In this document: piece after piece, positions 8,774-16,585 of the stretch
Numbering within the stretch: position 1 is the first letter of the stretch
Layout: the number at the start of each line of letters is the position of its first letter
Origin: Roseateles sp.
GTDB taxonomy: Bacteria > Pseudomonadota > Gammaproteobacteria > Burkholderiales > Burkholderiaceae_C
DNA: 64,000 nt
NCBI GenBank assembly: GCA_015657635.1
Contig: JACDQM010000105.1
Location: 1-64,000, forward strand
Reading direction: 5' to 3'
Made by a program: the position numbers and the translations under genes
The notes under the pieces: generated by a model
Seen by the model: the letters and a program-made list of their open reading frames with translations, nothing else
What the model was told of the DNA's origin: nothing
Databases searched by the model: none

Positions 8774-10672
8774 TCAGGCCTTGACCAGATCCTTGATCTG
8801 CTGCAGCGCAGTCGGGTCCTCGATGGTGGTCAGGTCGCCCGGATCGCGCGCCTCGCAGACCGCCTGGATGGCACGGCGCAGCAGCTTGCCCGAGCGGGTC
8901 TTGGGCAGCACGCTGACGAAGCGCACGCGCGCCGGCCGCGCCACGGCGCCGAGCTGATCGTCCACACGCTTCATGATCTCGCCTTCGAGCTTCAACGCGC
9001 CCTCGGGCGTGGCGGCCGCGGACACGTCCTTCAACACCGCGAAAGCCATCGCCACCTGGCCCTTGAGCTGATCGGCCACGCCGACCACCGCCACTTCGGC
9101 CACATTCGGATGGCTGGAGATGCTCTCCTCGATTTCCCGCGTGCCGAGCCGGTGGCCGGCCACATTGATCACGTCATCGGTGCGGCCGAGGATGAAGAAA
9201 TAGCCGTCCTCGTCCTTCACGCCCCAGTCGAACGTGCTGTACATGGTGCGGCCATGGATGCCGGACCAATAGGTCTTCACATAGCGCTCGTCGTCGCCCC
9301 AGATGGTCTGCAGGCAGCCCGGCGGCAGCGGACCTTCCACCGCGATCACGCCCTTCTTGCCCGGCTCGGTGATCTCCTCGGCGGTGTTCTCGTCGATCAG
9401 GCGCACGTCGTAGCCGTAGACCGCCTTGCCCGGCGAGCCGAACTTGGTGGGCGCCGCCTCCACGCCATTGCACACCGCCAGGATGGGCCAGCCGGTTTCG
9501 GTCTGCCAGTAGTTGTCGATGATGGGCTTCTTGATCGCATCGGCGATCCAGCTGGCCGTTGGCTCGTCCAGGGGTTCGCCGGCCAGGAACAGCGCGCGCA
9601 GGCTGCTGAGGTCGTATTTGGACAGAAAGGCCGGATCCTGCTTCTTCAGCACCCGCGCCGCGGTCGGCGCGCTGAACATCACGCTGACCTTGTACTTCTC
9701 GACCAGGCTCCACCAGATGCCGGCATCGGGGCGGATCGGCAGACCCTCGTACATGAGGGTCGCCATGCCGGCGATCAGCGGGCCATAGATGATGTAGCTG
9801 TGCCCGACCACCCAGCCGATGTCCGAGGTGCTGAAGTAGGTCTCGCCCGGCTGGCCGCAGTAGATGTGCTTCATGCTCGCGGCCAGCGCCACGGCATAGC
9901 CGCCGGTGTCACGCTGCACGCCCTTGGGCTTGCCGGTGGTGCCGCTGGTGTAGAGCGTGTAGCTCGGTGTGCTGGACTCCAGCCAGGTGCAGGGCACGCG
10001 AGCGTCCAGATGCTTGGCGCGCAGTGCGGCGTAGTCCAGGTCGCGCCCGGCCACGCGCGCCATCGGCGCCAGGCCGCGATCCACCATCAGCACGCCGGCC
10101 GGCTTGTGCTGCGCCAGCGCGATCGCCTCGTCCAGCAGATGCTTGTAGGGCACGACCTTGCCGCTGCGGCTGCCCGCATCGGCGCTGATGATCAGCTTGG
10201 GCGCCGCGTCATCGATACGGCTGGCCAGCGAGACGCTGGCAAAGCCGCCAAACACCACCGAGTGGATGGCGCCGATGCGCGCACAGGCCAACATCGCGAA
10301 AGCCGCCTCCGGAATCATCGGCATATAGACCAGCACGCGGTCGCCCTGCCCCACGCCCTGCTCCAGCAGGATAGCGGCCATGCGCTCGACCTCACGCTGC
10401 AGCTCGGCGAAGCTGTAGACGATTTCCTGATCGACCTCGGTCGAGACCCAGATCAGCGCGCGCTCATCCGGGCGCTTGGCCGCATGGCGATCCACCGCGT
10501 TGTGGCACAGATTGGTGCTGCCGCCGACAAACCACTTGGCGAACGGCGGCCGGCTGTAGTCGCAGACCTGGGTGAAGGGCTGCTGCCAGTCGATCAGCTG
10601 CGCCTGCTCGGTCCAGAAAGCGTCGGGCTGCTCGATCGAGCGACGGTAGAACTCTGCGTAGCTGCTGCTCAT
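8774..10672 (-). CDS. prpE: Propionyl-CoA synthetase
   Basis: A 632-residue AMP-forming acyl-CoA synthetase that activates propionate (acetate more weakly) with ATP and CoA. The AMP-binding loop TSGTTGKPKG begins at residue 242 and is followed by VQRDTGGYAVAL and STSDIGWVVGHSYI, a PrpE-like pattern. The C-terminus holds RSGKLLRR with the catalytic, acetylatable lysine. The ATG at 10672 has AGAGG eight bases upstream; a GTG at 10681 overlaps that site and is unlikely. No prpBCD genes are nearby, so it stands alone. An AT-rich stretch upstream (10706-10740) probably holds its promoter. Confidence 0.85.
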   Translation of the reverse strand: MSSSYAEFYRRSIEQPDAFWTEQAQLIDWQQPFTQVCDYSRPPFAKWFVGGSTNLCHNAVDRHAAKRPDERALIWVSTEVDQEIVYSFAELQREVERMAAILLEQGVGQGDRVLVYMPMIPEAAFAMLACARIGAIHSVVFGGFASVSLASRIDDAAPKLIISADAGSRSGKVVPYKHLLDEAIALAQHKPAGVLMVDRGLAPMARVAGRDLDYAALRAKHLDARVPCTWLESSTPSYTLYTSGTTGKPKGVQRDTGGYAVALAASMKHIYCGQPGETYFSTSDIGWVVGHSYIIYGPLIAGMATLMYEGLPIRPDAGIWWSLVEKYKVSVMFSAPTAARVLKKQDPAFLSKYDLSSLRALFLAGEPLDEPTASWIADAIKKPIIDNYWQTETGWPILAVCNGVEAAPTKFGSPGKAVYGYDVRLIDENTAEEITEPGKKGVIAVEGPLPPGCLQTIWGDDERYVKTYWSGIHGRTMYSTFDWGVKDEDGYFFILGRTDDVINVAGHRLGTREIEESISSHPNVAEVAVVGVADQLKGQVAMAFAVLKDVSAAATPEGALKLEGEIMKRVDDQLGAVARPARVRFVSVLPKTRSGKLLRRAIQAVCEARDPGDLTTIEDPTALQQIKDLVKA

Positions 10673-11003
10673 GTCTGACACCTCTGTACCGGCTGTGACG
10701 CCAATAATTATTGATGATGAATTAACTCAAGCTGTATTTCATGCGGCGGGGCTGACGATAGCCTGACCTCGCTGCGCCCGGCATGGCGCTTCCCGGCGCC
10801 CGTTACCGATGCTTGCGCCAGAACAAGCACCTGAACAGAGGGTTGACCTGCAGGCTGTGGTCCAATCCGGGTATTCCCCTGGAGACGCCTGCGCTCGACG
10901 CCCGGGCTTTCCCTCGACCCCTGCGACCTTGCTTGACACTCACGCCAGCCCCCATAGACACTCGCCGGCCATGTCCGCCGCCGGCCCCAAGCTCCCAGCC
11001 CCG
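10673..11003. promoter_or_regulatory. Divergent control region between prpE and the NlpC/P60 gene
   Basis: These 331 bases hold no credible gene. On the prpE side there is an AT-rich segment (10706-10740) with TTGAGT on the minus strand at 10725-10730. On the other side TTGACA at 10933-10938 is followed after 16 bases by TAGACA (10955-10960). A transcript from there would start near 10967, which favours ATG 11004 over ATG 10971 for the downstream gene. Confidence 0.4.
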
Positions 11004-11660
11004 ATGACCGTCCAGCACACGCTGCGGGTCGGACTGTTGGTGCTCGGCTTGAGTCTGGCTGGTGCGGCAGCCTTGGCCGCGCCGGGTGACCACTCGGCCC
11101 CGGCGCCGCAAGGCGCTGCCAGCGCGCCGGCAGCGGGTGGCGCCGATGCGGTCAGCAAGTTTTTGCGAGAACGCGGGCTGTGGTCGCCGGGCAGTGCCCC
11201 GGGCGAGGTGGCCAACCAGGATCTGCTGAACCAGGTCCGCGACCGCGCCTCGGAAATGGTGCTGTCCGCGATGAACTTCCTGGGCGTGCCCTACCGGCGC
11301 GGGGGCAGCTCGGTGGAAACCGGCTTCGATTGCAGCGGCTTCACTCGCCACATCTTCGAAATGAGCCTGGGCCTGGTGCTGCCGCGCCGCGCCGACGAGC
11401 AGGCCAAGCTGTCCAGTCTGGTGACCATCAAGCGAGAAGAGCTCAAGCCGGGCGACCTGGTGTTCTTCAACACCATGCGCCGGACCTTCTCGCATGTGGG
11501 CATCTATGTCGGCGAGGGCAAGTTCATCCACGCGCCGCGCAGTGGCGCCAAGGTGCGCGTGGAGGATATGCGCGAGGCCTACTGGGCCAAGCGCTACACC
11601 GGCGCGCGCCGAGCCGAGCTGCCTGGCGGCGGCGACAGCCCGGTGACGATCACGCAGTAG
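11004..11660 (+). CDS. NlpC/P60 (C40) cell-wall hydrolase
   Basis: A 218-residue exported cysteine peptidase expected to cut peptide cross-bridges of peptidoglycan. It begins with a signal peptide (TLRVGLLVLGLSLAGAA, Ala-rich cleavage region), then a linker rich in Ala, Pro and Gly. The C40 catalytic residues are visible: Cys in FDCSGF, His in SHVGIY and a third polar His in FIHAPRSG. Starts at 10971 or 10809 are open but lengthen the n-region without a ribosome site. Its stop overlaps the end of the convergent PEP-CTERM gene by 11 bases. Confidence 0.82.
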   Translation: MTVQHTLRVGLLVLGLSLAGAAALAAPGDHSAPAPQGAASAPAAGGADAVSKFLRERGLWSPGSAPGEVANQDLLNQVRDRASEMVLSAMNFLGVPYRRGGSSVETGFDCSGFTRHIFEMSLGLVLPRRADEQAKLSSLVTIKREELKPGDLVFFNTMRRTFSHVGIYVGEGKFIHAPRSGAKVRVEDMREAYWAKRYTGARRAELPGGGDSPVTITQ

Positions 11661-12603
11661 CCGACACCTGAGGGCGGAGGCCACGCCGTGTCCGCAGCCA
11701 GCCCATCAGTCCCAGACCGGCGAGCAGCAGGCTGGTCGTGGCCGGCTCCGACACCTGACTGGAGGGCTCGAGCGCAAAGTCGAAGCCACTGGAGCCGGTG
11801 GTGTTCAGACCCTGGACCGAAGGCGTCAGATTGAAGTGAGCCGAGTTGTAGAAGTCCGACTCGACCCAGCGCCCAGTCGTGGCGTAGGCGCTCACCGAGG
11901 CGCCCACCTCCAGCGTGGCGCCGATGGAGATCTCGCGCCCGACCTGCGTGTTCAGCGTGATGCTGTAGAGCCCCGGATCGTCCTGATCGGCATACCAGCG
12001 ATTCCAGACTTCCTCGCGCGTCGTCAGGTCGGTCAGCCGCACCCAGGCTTGGCCATAGCCGCTGAGGTAGCCGCCGATCTCGAAGTCCGGCTGGCTCAGC
12101 GTGCCGTCGATGCGCATCGTCACCGTATAGCTGACCGGCGTGCCGACGGCAAGTCCGGCGCCCGATACCGAGAGGGTGTCATAGAAGCCCGCACCCACCG
12201 TCGCATTGCTGTAGCCGTTCAGTACCGTGCGCCCGCCCAAGCAGCAGTAGGGATAACTGGCGCTGGCGTAGGCCTTGAGCATGCCCATCCGGCCCATGAA
12301 ACGTGCGCTGGCGCTGCCGCCACCGGCGTGCGCCTCATCGTCCAGGCGCTGCAGGCTGCGGGCCTGAGGCTGGTTCAGGTAGTCCAGCCGCATCGTGTGG
12401 TCGTCAACGGTGCCGGGCAGCGGGTAGAAGCTGGTGGCATTGACCAGGGTGTTGGCGTAGAGCTGGTACACCCCAGCCTGGGCCGGCAAGGCCAGATGGA
12501 CCAGGCCGAAAGCCAAGGCCAAACCAGGCACAAAGCCATTCTTGCGAGTCGAGACAGGCCGCACCCAAGCCTGCGGCGGGCACGATTGAAGCAGATCAGA
12601 CAT
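11650..12603 (-). CDS. PEP-CTERM sorting-domain protein
   Basis: A 317-residue exported protein of unknown function. It has an N-terminal signal region (GLALAFGLVHLALPAQA) and ends with the exosortase signal SEPATTSLLLAGLGLMGWL followed by RTRR. PEP-CTERM proteins are processed by exosortase and go to the envelope or extracellular matrix; no exosortase gene is in this window. The middle is a beta-rich domain with no motif I recognise and a Cys-Cys pair (YPYCCLGG). The ATG at 12603 has GGGGAG five bases upstream. A two-block motif shared with the kinase gene lies at 12664-12698, about 60 bases before the start, suggesting joint control with the sigma-factor/kinase pair. Confidence 0.85.
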   Translation of the reverse strand: MSDLLQSCPPQAWVRPVSTRKNGFVPGLALAFGLVHLALPAQAGVYQLYANTLVNATSFYPLPGTVDDHTMRLDYLNQPQARSLQRLDDEAHAGGGSASARFMGRMGMLKAYASASYPYCCLGGRTVLNGYSNATVGAGFYDTLSVSGAGLAVGTPVSYTVTMRIDGTLSQPDFEIGGYLSGYGQAWVRLTDLTTREEVWNRWYADQDDPGLYSITLNTQVGREISIGATLEVGASVSAYATTGRWVESDFYNSAHFNLTPSVQGLNTTGSSGFDFALEPSSQVSEPATTSLLLAGLGLMGWLRTRRGLRPQVSATA

Positions 12604-12663
12604 GACAACTCCCCGAGTTTGATGAGCGATGAAAGCGGCGCGCCGCATCCGCGAGTTGCCACA

Positions 12664-12698
12664 CGCAGACATACGCAAAGCCGCGGCCGATCCGGCCA
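12664..12698 (-). promoter_or_regulatory. Two-block motif, copy A (candidate ECF promoter of the PEP-CTERM gene)
   Basis: Given on the plus strand, CGCAGACATACGC and GCCGATCCGGCCA are separated by nine bases. The same two 13-base blocks with the same spacing occur at 14914-14948. Read on the minus strand, the order is TGGCCGGATCGGC, nine bases, GCGTATGTCTGCG, which has the shape of a -35/-10 pair. It stands 60 bases before the PEP-CTERM start codon. Confidence 0.6.
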
Positions 12699-12727
12699 GC
12701 AGCCTTGCCGGCGCCGGGCAGGGCCGC

Positions 12728-14911
12728 TCAGCGACGGGCGCGGCTGCAGGCCGTCAGCGCGGCCTCGTATGTGGCACGACCCTGGCCCGGCTCGGGCGCC
12801 GGCAGGCTCTGCAGCAAGGCGCTGGCGCGCGTGCGCGCTGCCGGCTCACTGCACCAGGCACCGACCAGCGCGTGCAACTCGCGCAGCGGCTGGCGTGCCA
12901 GAACAGCCTGCGGCCCGAGGCTGGCCTGAAGGCGCTGCCAAGCCTGTTCGGCCGCGTCCAGCGAATCGGCCGCCGCGCCGCGTTCTTGCTGCACGGCGGC
13001 GAGCTGCAGCAGCAGACGCACATGGTCCAGCGCGATATAGGGCTCGCTGTGCAGCAGCAAACCTTGCGCCTGCTGAAGCAGTGGCAAGGCCGCCTCGAAC
13101 TCTCCCGCGTGGCGCTGAAGCGCTGCCAGCCCCATCAGTGCGCTGACATGGCCGCTGTCCTGCGGCGCATCGCGTTGGTAGAGCTCGCGCGCCCGCTCAA
13201 GGGCCTGCTGGCGCTGCGCTGACGCAGCGCCGGCAGCGCTCCGCCAGTCAGCCGTGGCCAGCCACCACTCGGCGCGCAGCAGTCCGCGATGCGGCAGACG
13301 GGTGTCCAGCGTCTGCAACAGCACCTGGGCCTCTGCCTGCTTGCCCAGCGCCAACGTCGGCCAGACCAGGGACATGCCCACGCCAGGGCAGCGCTCGGCA
13401 CCCAAGCTGCTCGCCAGGCAGGCTTGCCAGCGCCGCAGCGTCAGCGCCCGACTGCGCTCGGCTTCGCCGAGATAGTCGTAGATCGTGGCCGTCAGGTGCA
13501 GCAGCGCATCAGCTGCCTCGGGGTCACTGGGCAGTTGCTGCTCGATCCGGTCCAGGCGCTGGCGCAGCAGCGCGCGCATCGCGGCAGCCGGCTGCGCGGC
13601 ATCGGCTTTGCGCGGGTCCAGGGTGCGGAACAGATCCAGCAACTCCTGGCTGGCCGCTTGCGCGCGCAGTGCCTGCTGCTGCGCCTGGCGGGCCTGCCAC
13701 AGCGCCAGCGCCAGGCCCAAGAGCAAGGCGAGCAGCACCGCGCCCGCCGCCAAAGCCGGGCCACGACGCTGGCGCCACCAGCAATGCAGACGGTAGCGCC
13801 AGCTGTCGGGGTGCGCCTGCACCGGTCGGCCGTCCAGCCAGCGGTGCAGATCGGCCGCAAAGGCCTCGACGCTGGCGTAGCGCGCCGCCGGGTCCGCCGC
13901 CCGAGCTTTCAGCACGATGGCATCGAGTTCGCCGCGCAGCGCGGCCGCGGCCGCGGCCGGCGCTGCTTCGCTGGGCGGCTGGGGGTGCAGCGCCTGCAAC
14001 TCGCGCACCATGGCCTCGCGCGTCTCGGCACGCAGCTGGTAGGGCCGCTGGCCGCTCATTAGCTCGTGCAGCACCAGACCCAGCGCGTAGACATCCACCG
14101 CCACCGTCAACGCCTGGCCGGCCAACTGCTCGGGCGCAGCGCAGGCGGGCGTGAGCGCGCCGGCCTGGCTGACGGGCAGCGCGTCGCCCTCGCCGGCCTG
14201 CGGCGCCAGCAGGCGGGCGATGCCGAAGTCCAGCAGCTTCACATGGCCCTCGCGGCTGACGCACAGATTGGCCGGCTTGATGTCGCCATGCACCACCAGG
14301 CGCGCATGCGCGAAGCGCACGGCCTCCAACACCTGCAGGAAAAGGATCAGGCGCGCGCGCAAGGGCAGCGTCTGCGCATGCGCCAGCAGCGGCAGGCCAT
14401 CGACACGCTCCATCGCCAGATAAGGTTGGCCGCCCTCGGCCAGGCCGGCGTCGTACAGGCGGGCGATGCCAGGGTGCTCCAGCGCCGCCAGCAGATCGCG
14501 CTCATGCTCGAAATGCCGGCTCCGCAGCTCGCGGCCCTCAGGCAGGTGGCGCGGCAGCTTCAAAGCCACCACGCGCCGCACGCCGCTGAGCTGTTCGGCC
14601 TCCCAGACGCTGGCCATGCCGCCCTCGCCCAGTGGACGCAGCAATCGGTAGGGGCCGACGCACTGCCCCGCCGTCAGTGCCACCACCTGTCCCAGCAGTG
14701 CTTGGCTCATCAGCGAAATCGGCGACTCCGGCAACTGCGCTCGGCCCTGATGCGCCTGCAGCAGCCGCTGCAAGTGTGCGGCCAGCTCAGCATCGCGCTC
14801 GCGCAGGGCAGCCAGGCGCTGCGGCCAGGTCTCGGGCACCCATGTCATGGCCTCGTCGAAGGCAGCGGACAGCGCAGGCCACAGGGCAGCAGGGATGGCG
14901 GTCCGGCTCAT
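12728..14911 (-). CDS. Membrane-anchored Hanks-type serine/threonine protein kinase with TPR-like sensor region
   Basis: A 727-residue protein kinase. An N-terminal helical segment (1-80) precedes the kinase domain: glycine loop GEGGMASV 95-102, ATP lysine Lys118, catalytic loop HGDIKPANL (Asp210, Asn215) and DFG 228-230. His-Gly-Asp replaces the usual His-Arg-Asp, so it is a non-RD kinase. One transmembrane helix lies near 385-407. The remaining 320 residues are helical and alanine-rich, resembling tetratricopeptide repeats, and would lie in the periplasm. It follows the sigma-factor gene by 45 bases. Copy B of the two-block motif ends right before the ATG, so a transcript from it would be nearly leaderless. 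Confidence 0.86.
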   Translation of the reverse strand: MSRTAIPAALWPALSAAFDEAMTWVPETWPQRLAALRERDAELAAHLQRLLQAHQGRAQLPESPISLMSQALLGQVVALTAGQCVGPYRLLRPLGEGGMASVWEAEQLSGVRRVVALKLPRHLPEGRELRSRHFEHERDLLAALEHPGIARLYDAGLAEGGQPYLAMERVDGLPLLAHAQTLPLRARLILFLQVLEAVRFAHARLVVHGDIKPANLCVSREGHVKLLDFGIARLLAPQAGEGDALPVSQAGALTPACAAPEQLAGQALTVAVDVYALGLVLHELMSGQRPYQLRAETREAMVRELQALHPQPPSEAAPAAAAAALRGELDAIVLKARAADPAARYASVEAFAADLHRWLDGRPVQAHPDSWRYRLHCWWRQRRGPALAAGAVLLALLLGLALALWQARQAQQQALRAQAASQELLDLFRTLDPRKADAAQPAAAMRALLRQRLDRIEQQLPSDPEAADALLHLTATIYDYLGEAERSRALTLRRWQACLASSLGAERCPGVGMSLVWPTLALGKQAEAQVLLQTLDTRLPHRGLLRAEWWLATADWRSAAGAASAQRQQALERARELYQRDAPQDSGHVSALMGLAALQRHAGEFEAALPLLQQAQGLLLHSEPYIALDHVRLLLQLAAVQQERGAAADSLDAAEQAWQRLQASLGPQAVLARQPLRELHALVGAWCSEPAARTRASALLQSLPAPEPGQGRATYEAALTACSRARR

Positions 14912-14913
14912 AT

Positions 14914-14948
14914 CGCAGACATACGCGAATGCTGTGCCGATCCGGCCA
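14914..14948 (-). promoter_or_regulatory. Two-block motif, copy B (candidate ECF promoter of the kinase gene)
   Basis: The 13-base blocks CGCAGACATACGC and GCCGATCCGGCCA (plus strand) are identical to copy A, with the same nine-base gap but different gap bases (GAATGCTGT against AAAGCCGCG). It lies between the sigma-factor stop and the kinase ATG. If it is a promoter, the start of transcription would fall within a few bases of the kinase ATG. Confidence 0.6.
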
Positions 14949-14956
14949 TGCGGGCC

Positions 14957-15541
14957 TCAAGCCAGCTGATCCAGCAGGAAGGCTCGCGCCTTGGCCCATT
15001 GCCGGCGCAAGGTCCTCTCACTCAGGCCCAGGGCCTGGGCCGCCTCGGGCTCGGTATAGCCGCCATAGAAGCGCAACTCCACCAGCTCGGCCAGCGCCGG
15101 GTCCAGCGACTCCAACGCGCGCAAGGCCTCGTCCAGCTCGCTGAGCTGCTGCAGCGGCGCACTGTCGGGCAGCAAACCCAGCGAGGCGGTGTCCCAGGTC
15201 TGGCGCTGCCAGTCACCGCCGCGCCGCTGCGCCTGCGCGCTGCGCACGAAGTCCACCACGATGTGGCGCATGATCTTGGAGGCCAGGCTGAAGAAGTGCT
15301 TGCGCCCCTGCAGCGGAGGCGCCGCGGCGGCCGTGATGAAGCGCAGGAAACACTCGTGCACCAGGGCTTCGGTATCGAGCAGCGTGGGCGGCGCCGGCCC
15401 GCGCAGGCGCGCGCTGGCAATGCGCAGCAGCTCAGGGTAGAGGCGGCGGAACACACGCTCCGCGGCCGCGGCATCACCGGCCCGGGCCTGCTCCAGCCAG
15501 AGAGTCACATCCGCTTGCGGCGACTGCGCGTGCTCGTCCAT
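14957..15541 (-). CDS. ECF-type RNA polymerase sigma factor
   Basis: A 194-residue sigma-70 relative with regions 2 and 4 only. Region 2 covers about 28-105 (LYPELLRIASARLRG, EALVHECFLRF, HIVVDFVRS). Region 4 covers about 135-190 (LAELVELRFYGGYTEPEAA, helix-turn-helix LGLSERTLRRQW). This style matches the family of ECF-like sigma factors encoded beside serine/threonine kinases. No anti-sigma factor is next to it; the kinase downstream may be its controller. The ATG at 15541 follows an inverted-repeat region. The open frame extends far upstream to 16045 only because of GC-rich sequence. Confidence 0.85.
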   Translation of the reverse strand: MDEHAQSPQADVTLWLEQARAGDAAAAERVFRRLYPELLRIASARLRGPAPPTLLDTEALVHECFLRFITAAAAPPLQGRKHFFSLASKIMRHIVVDFVRSAQAQRRGGDWQRQTWDTASLGLLPDSAPLQQLSELDEALRALESLDPALAELVELRFYGGYTEPEAAQALGLSERTLRRQWAKARAFLLDQLA

Positions 15542-15596
15542 GGGCCGCAGTATGGCAGGCGGCTGCCGCTCAGCCTGCGGGTCAGTTGTCCCTGAT

Positions 15597-15673
15597 GGGG
15601 ACGCTCTGCACAAATCAACACGGTCCGTGATCGCGCGGACTCGGCCTCGCGCCGCCTTGTGCAGCGCGTCCCC
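15597..15673. repeat. Imperfect 17-bp inverted repeat upstream of the sigma-factor gene
   Basis: GGGGACGCTCTGCACAA (15597-15613) and TTGTGCAGCGCGTCCCC (15657-15673) match at 16 of 17 positions as reverse complements. A smaller GTCCG/CGGAC pair lies in the 43-base loop. It fills most of the gap between the ketimine-reductase stop and the sigma-factor start. It could be a factor-independent stop without T-tract, an operator or a mobile palindromic element. Confidence 0.6.
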
Positions 15674-15678
15674 TGTGC

Positions 15679-16575
15679 TCAGCGCTCGCCCAACGCCACT
15701 CCGGCTGCGGCCAGATCCCAGGCTGCATGGCCCACGGTCTTGAACAGCACCGGGGCGGACGGCGGCTCGGCCAGGGCATCCACCAGCGCGCACACGCGAG
15801 TCCAGTCGACGCCGGCCTGAATCAAGTCCCCCGCTTCGTGGCGCGCGCCCTCCAGCGTATCGACCACCAGGCGGCGGCGCCGCACCAGCGCCGCCGGCAC
15901 CTCGGCCATCTCGGGCGTGAAGGCGCCAATCGCGACGATCAGCGTCGCGTCGTCGATCGGCTCGGGCAGCACCGGCTCGCGGCTGGTGGTGGCGGTGATC
16001 ACGGCCTGCGCGCCCTGCAGTGCGCTGGGCACATCGACCGCCCATTGCACATCCACACCCTCGGCCCGCAATTCAGCGGCCAGGGCTTGCGCCCGCGCGG
16101 CGCTGCGGCTGCTCAAGGCGATCTGTGCGCCGAATAGCGCATGGACGGCGCGGGCATGCTCCGCCGCCTGTGCGCCGGCGCCGATCAGCGCCACGCGGCG
16201 CAGGTGGCCCGCCGGCACAAAGCGCTGCAGGCCCAGCATCGACAGCGCTGCCGTGCGCCGCGCCGTGACGGCAGGCCCGTCCAGCAGCGCCAGCAAGGCG
16301 CCATCGCGCGCATCGGTCACCAGCAGGCCGCCGCGTATCGCAGCCAGGCCATGGACCGGGTTGTCCGGGTGCACGGTCACCAGCTTGCAGATCGCCAGCC
16401 GCGTGTTGACGGCCGGCATCGCCAGGTAGCGAGCGCCACCGGGCAGCGCCAGCGAGTGCCGCTCGGGCGCCTGAATGGCACCAGCAGCCAGCTCGCGCAC
16501 GGCGGCCTCAAGCGCCGGCAGCAGCGCCGCATAAGGCAGGCGCTGCCGGGTCTGCGCTGCGTCGAGCAGCAACAT
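15679..16575 (-). CDS. Ornithine cyclodeaminase/mu-crystallin family ketimine reductase
   Basis: A 298-residue NAD(P)-dependent enzyme. The family includes ornithine cyclodeaminase, alanine dehydrogenase and reductases of delta1-pyrroline- or delta1-piperideine-2-carboxylate. Visible signs are a substrate-binding segment with CKLVTVHPDNP, the Rossmann motif GAGAQA and the segment TSREPVLP. It starts ten bases after the gcdH stop codon, so the two are probably cotranscribed. Since gcdH handles the glutaryl-CoA end of lysine and pipecolate breakdown, a delta1-piperideine-2-carboxylate reductase role is the best inference. The LysR gene divergent from gcdH may control both. Confidence 0.75.
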   Translation of the reverse strand: MLLLDAAQTRQRLPYAALLPALEAAVRELAAGAIQAPERHSLALPGGARYLAMPAVNTRLAICKLVTVHPDNPVHGLAAIRGGLLVTDARDGALLALLDGPAVTARRTAALSMLGLQRFVPAGHLRRVALIGAGAQAAEHARAVHALFGAQIALSSRSAARAQALAAELRAEGVDVQWAVDVPSALQGAQAVITATTSREPVLPEPIDDATLIVAIGAFTPEMAEVPAALVRRRRLVVDTLEGARHEAGDLIQAGVDWTRVCALVDALAEPPSAPVLFKTVGHAAWDLAAAGVALGER

Positions 16576-16585
16576 GCGACTCAGC

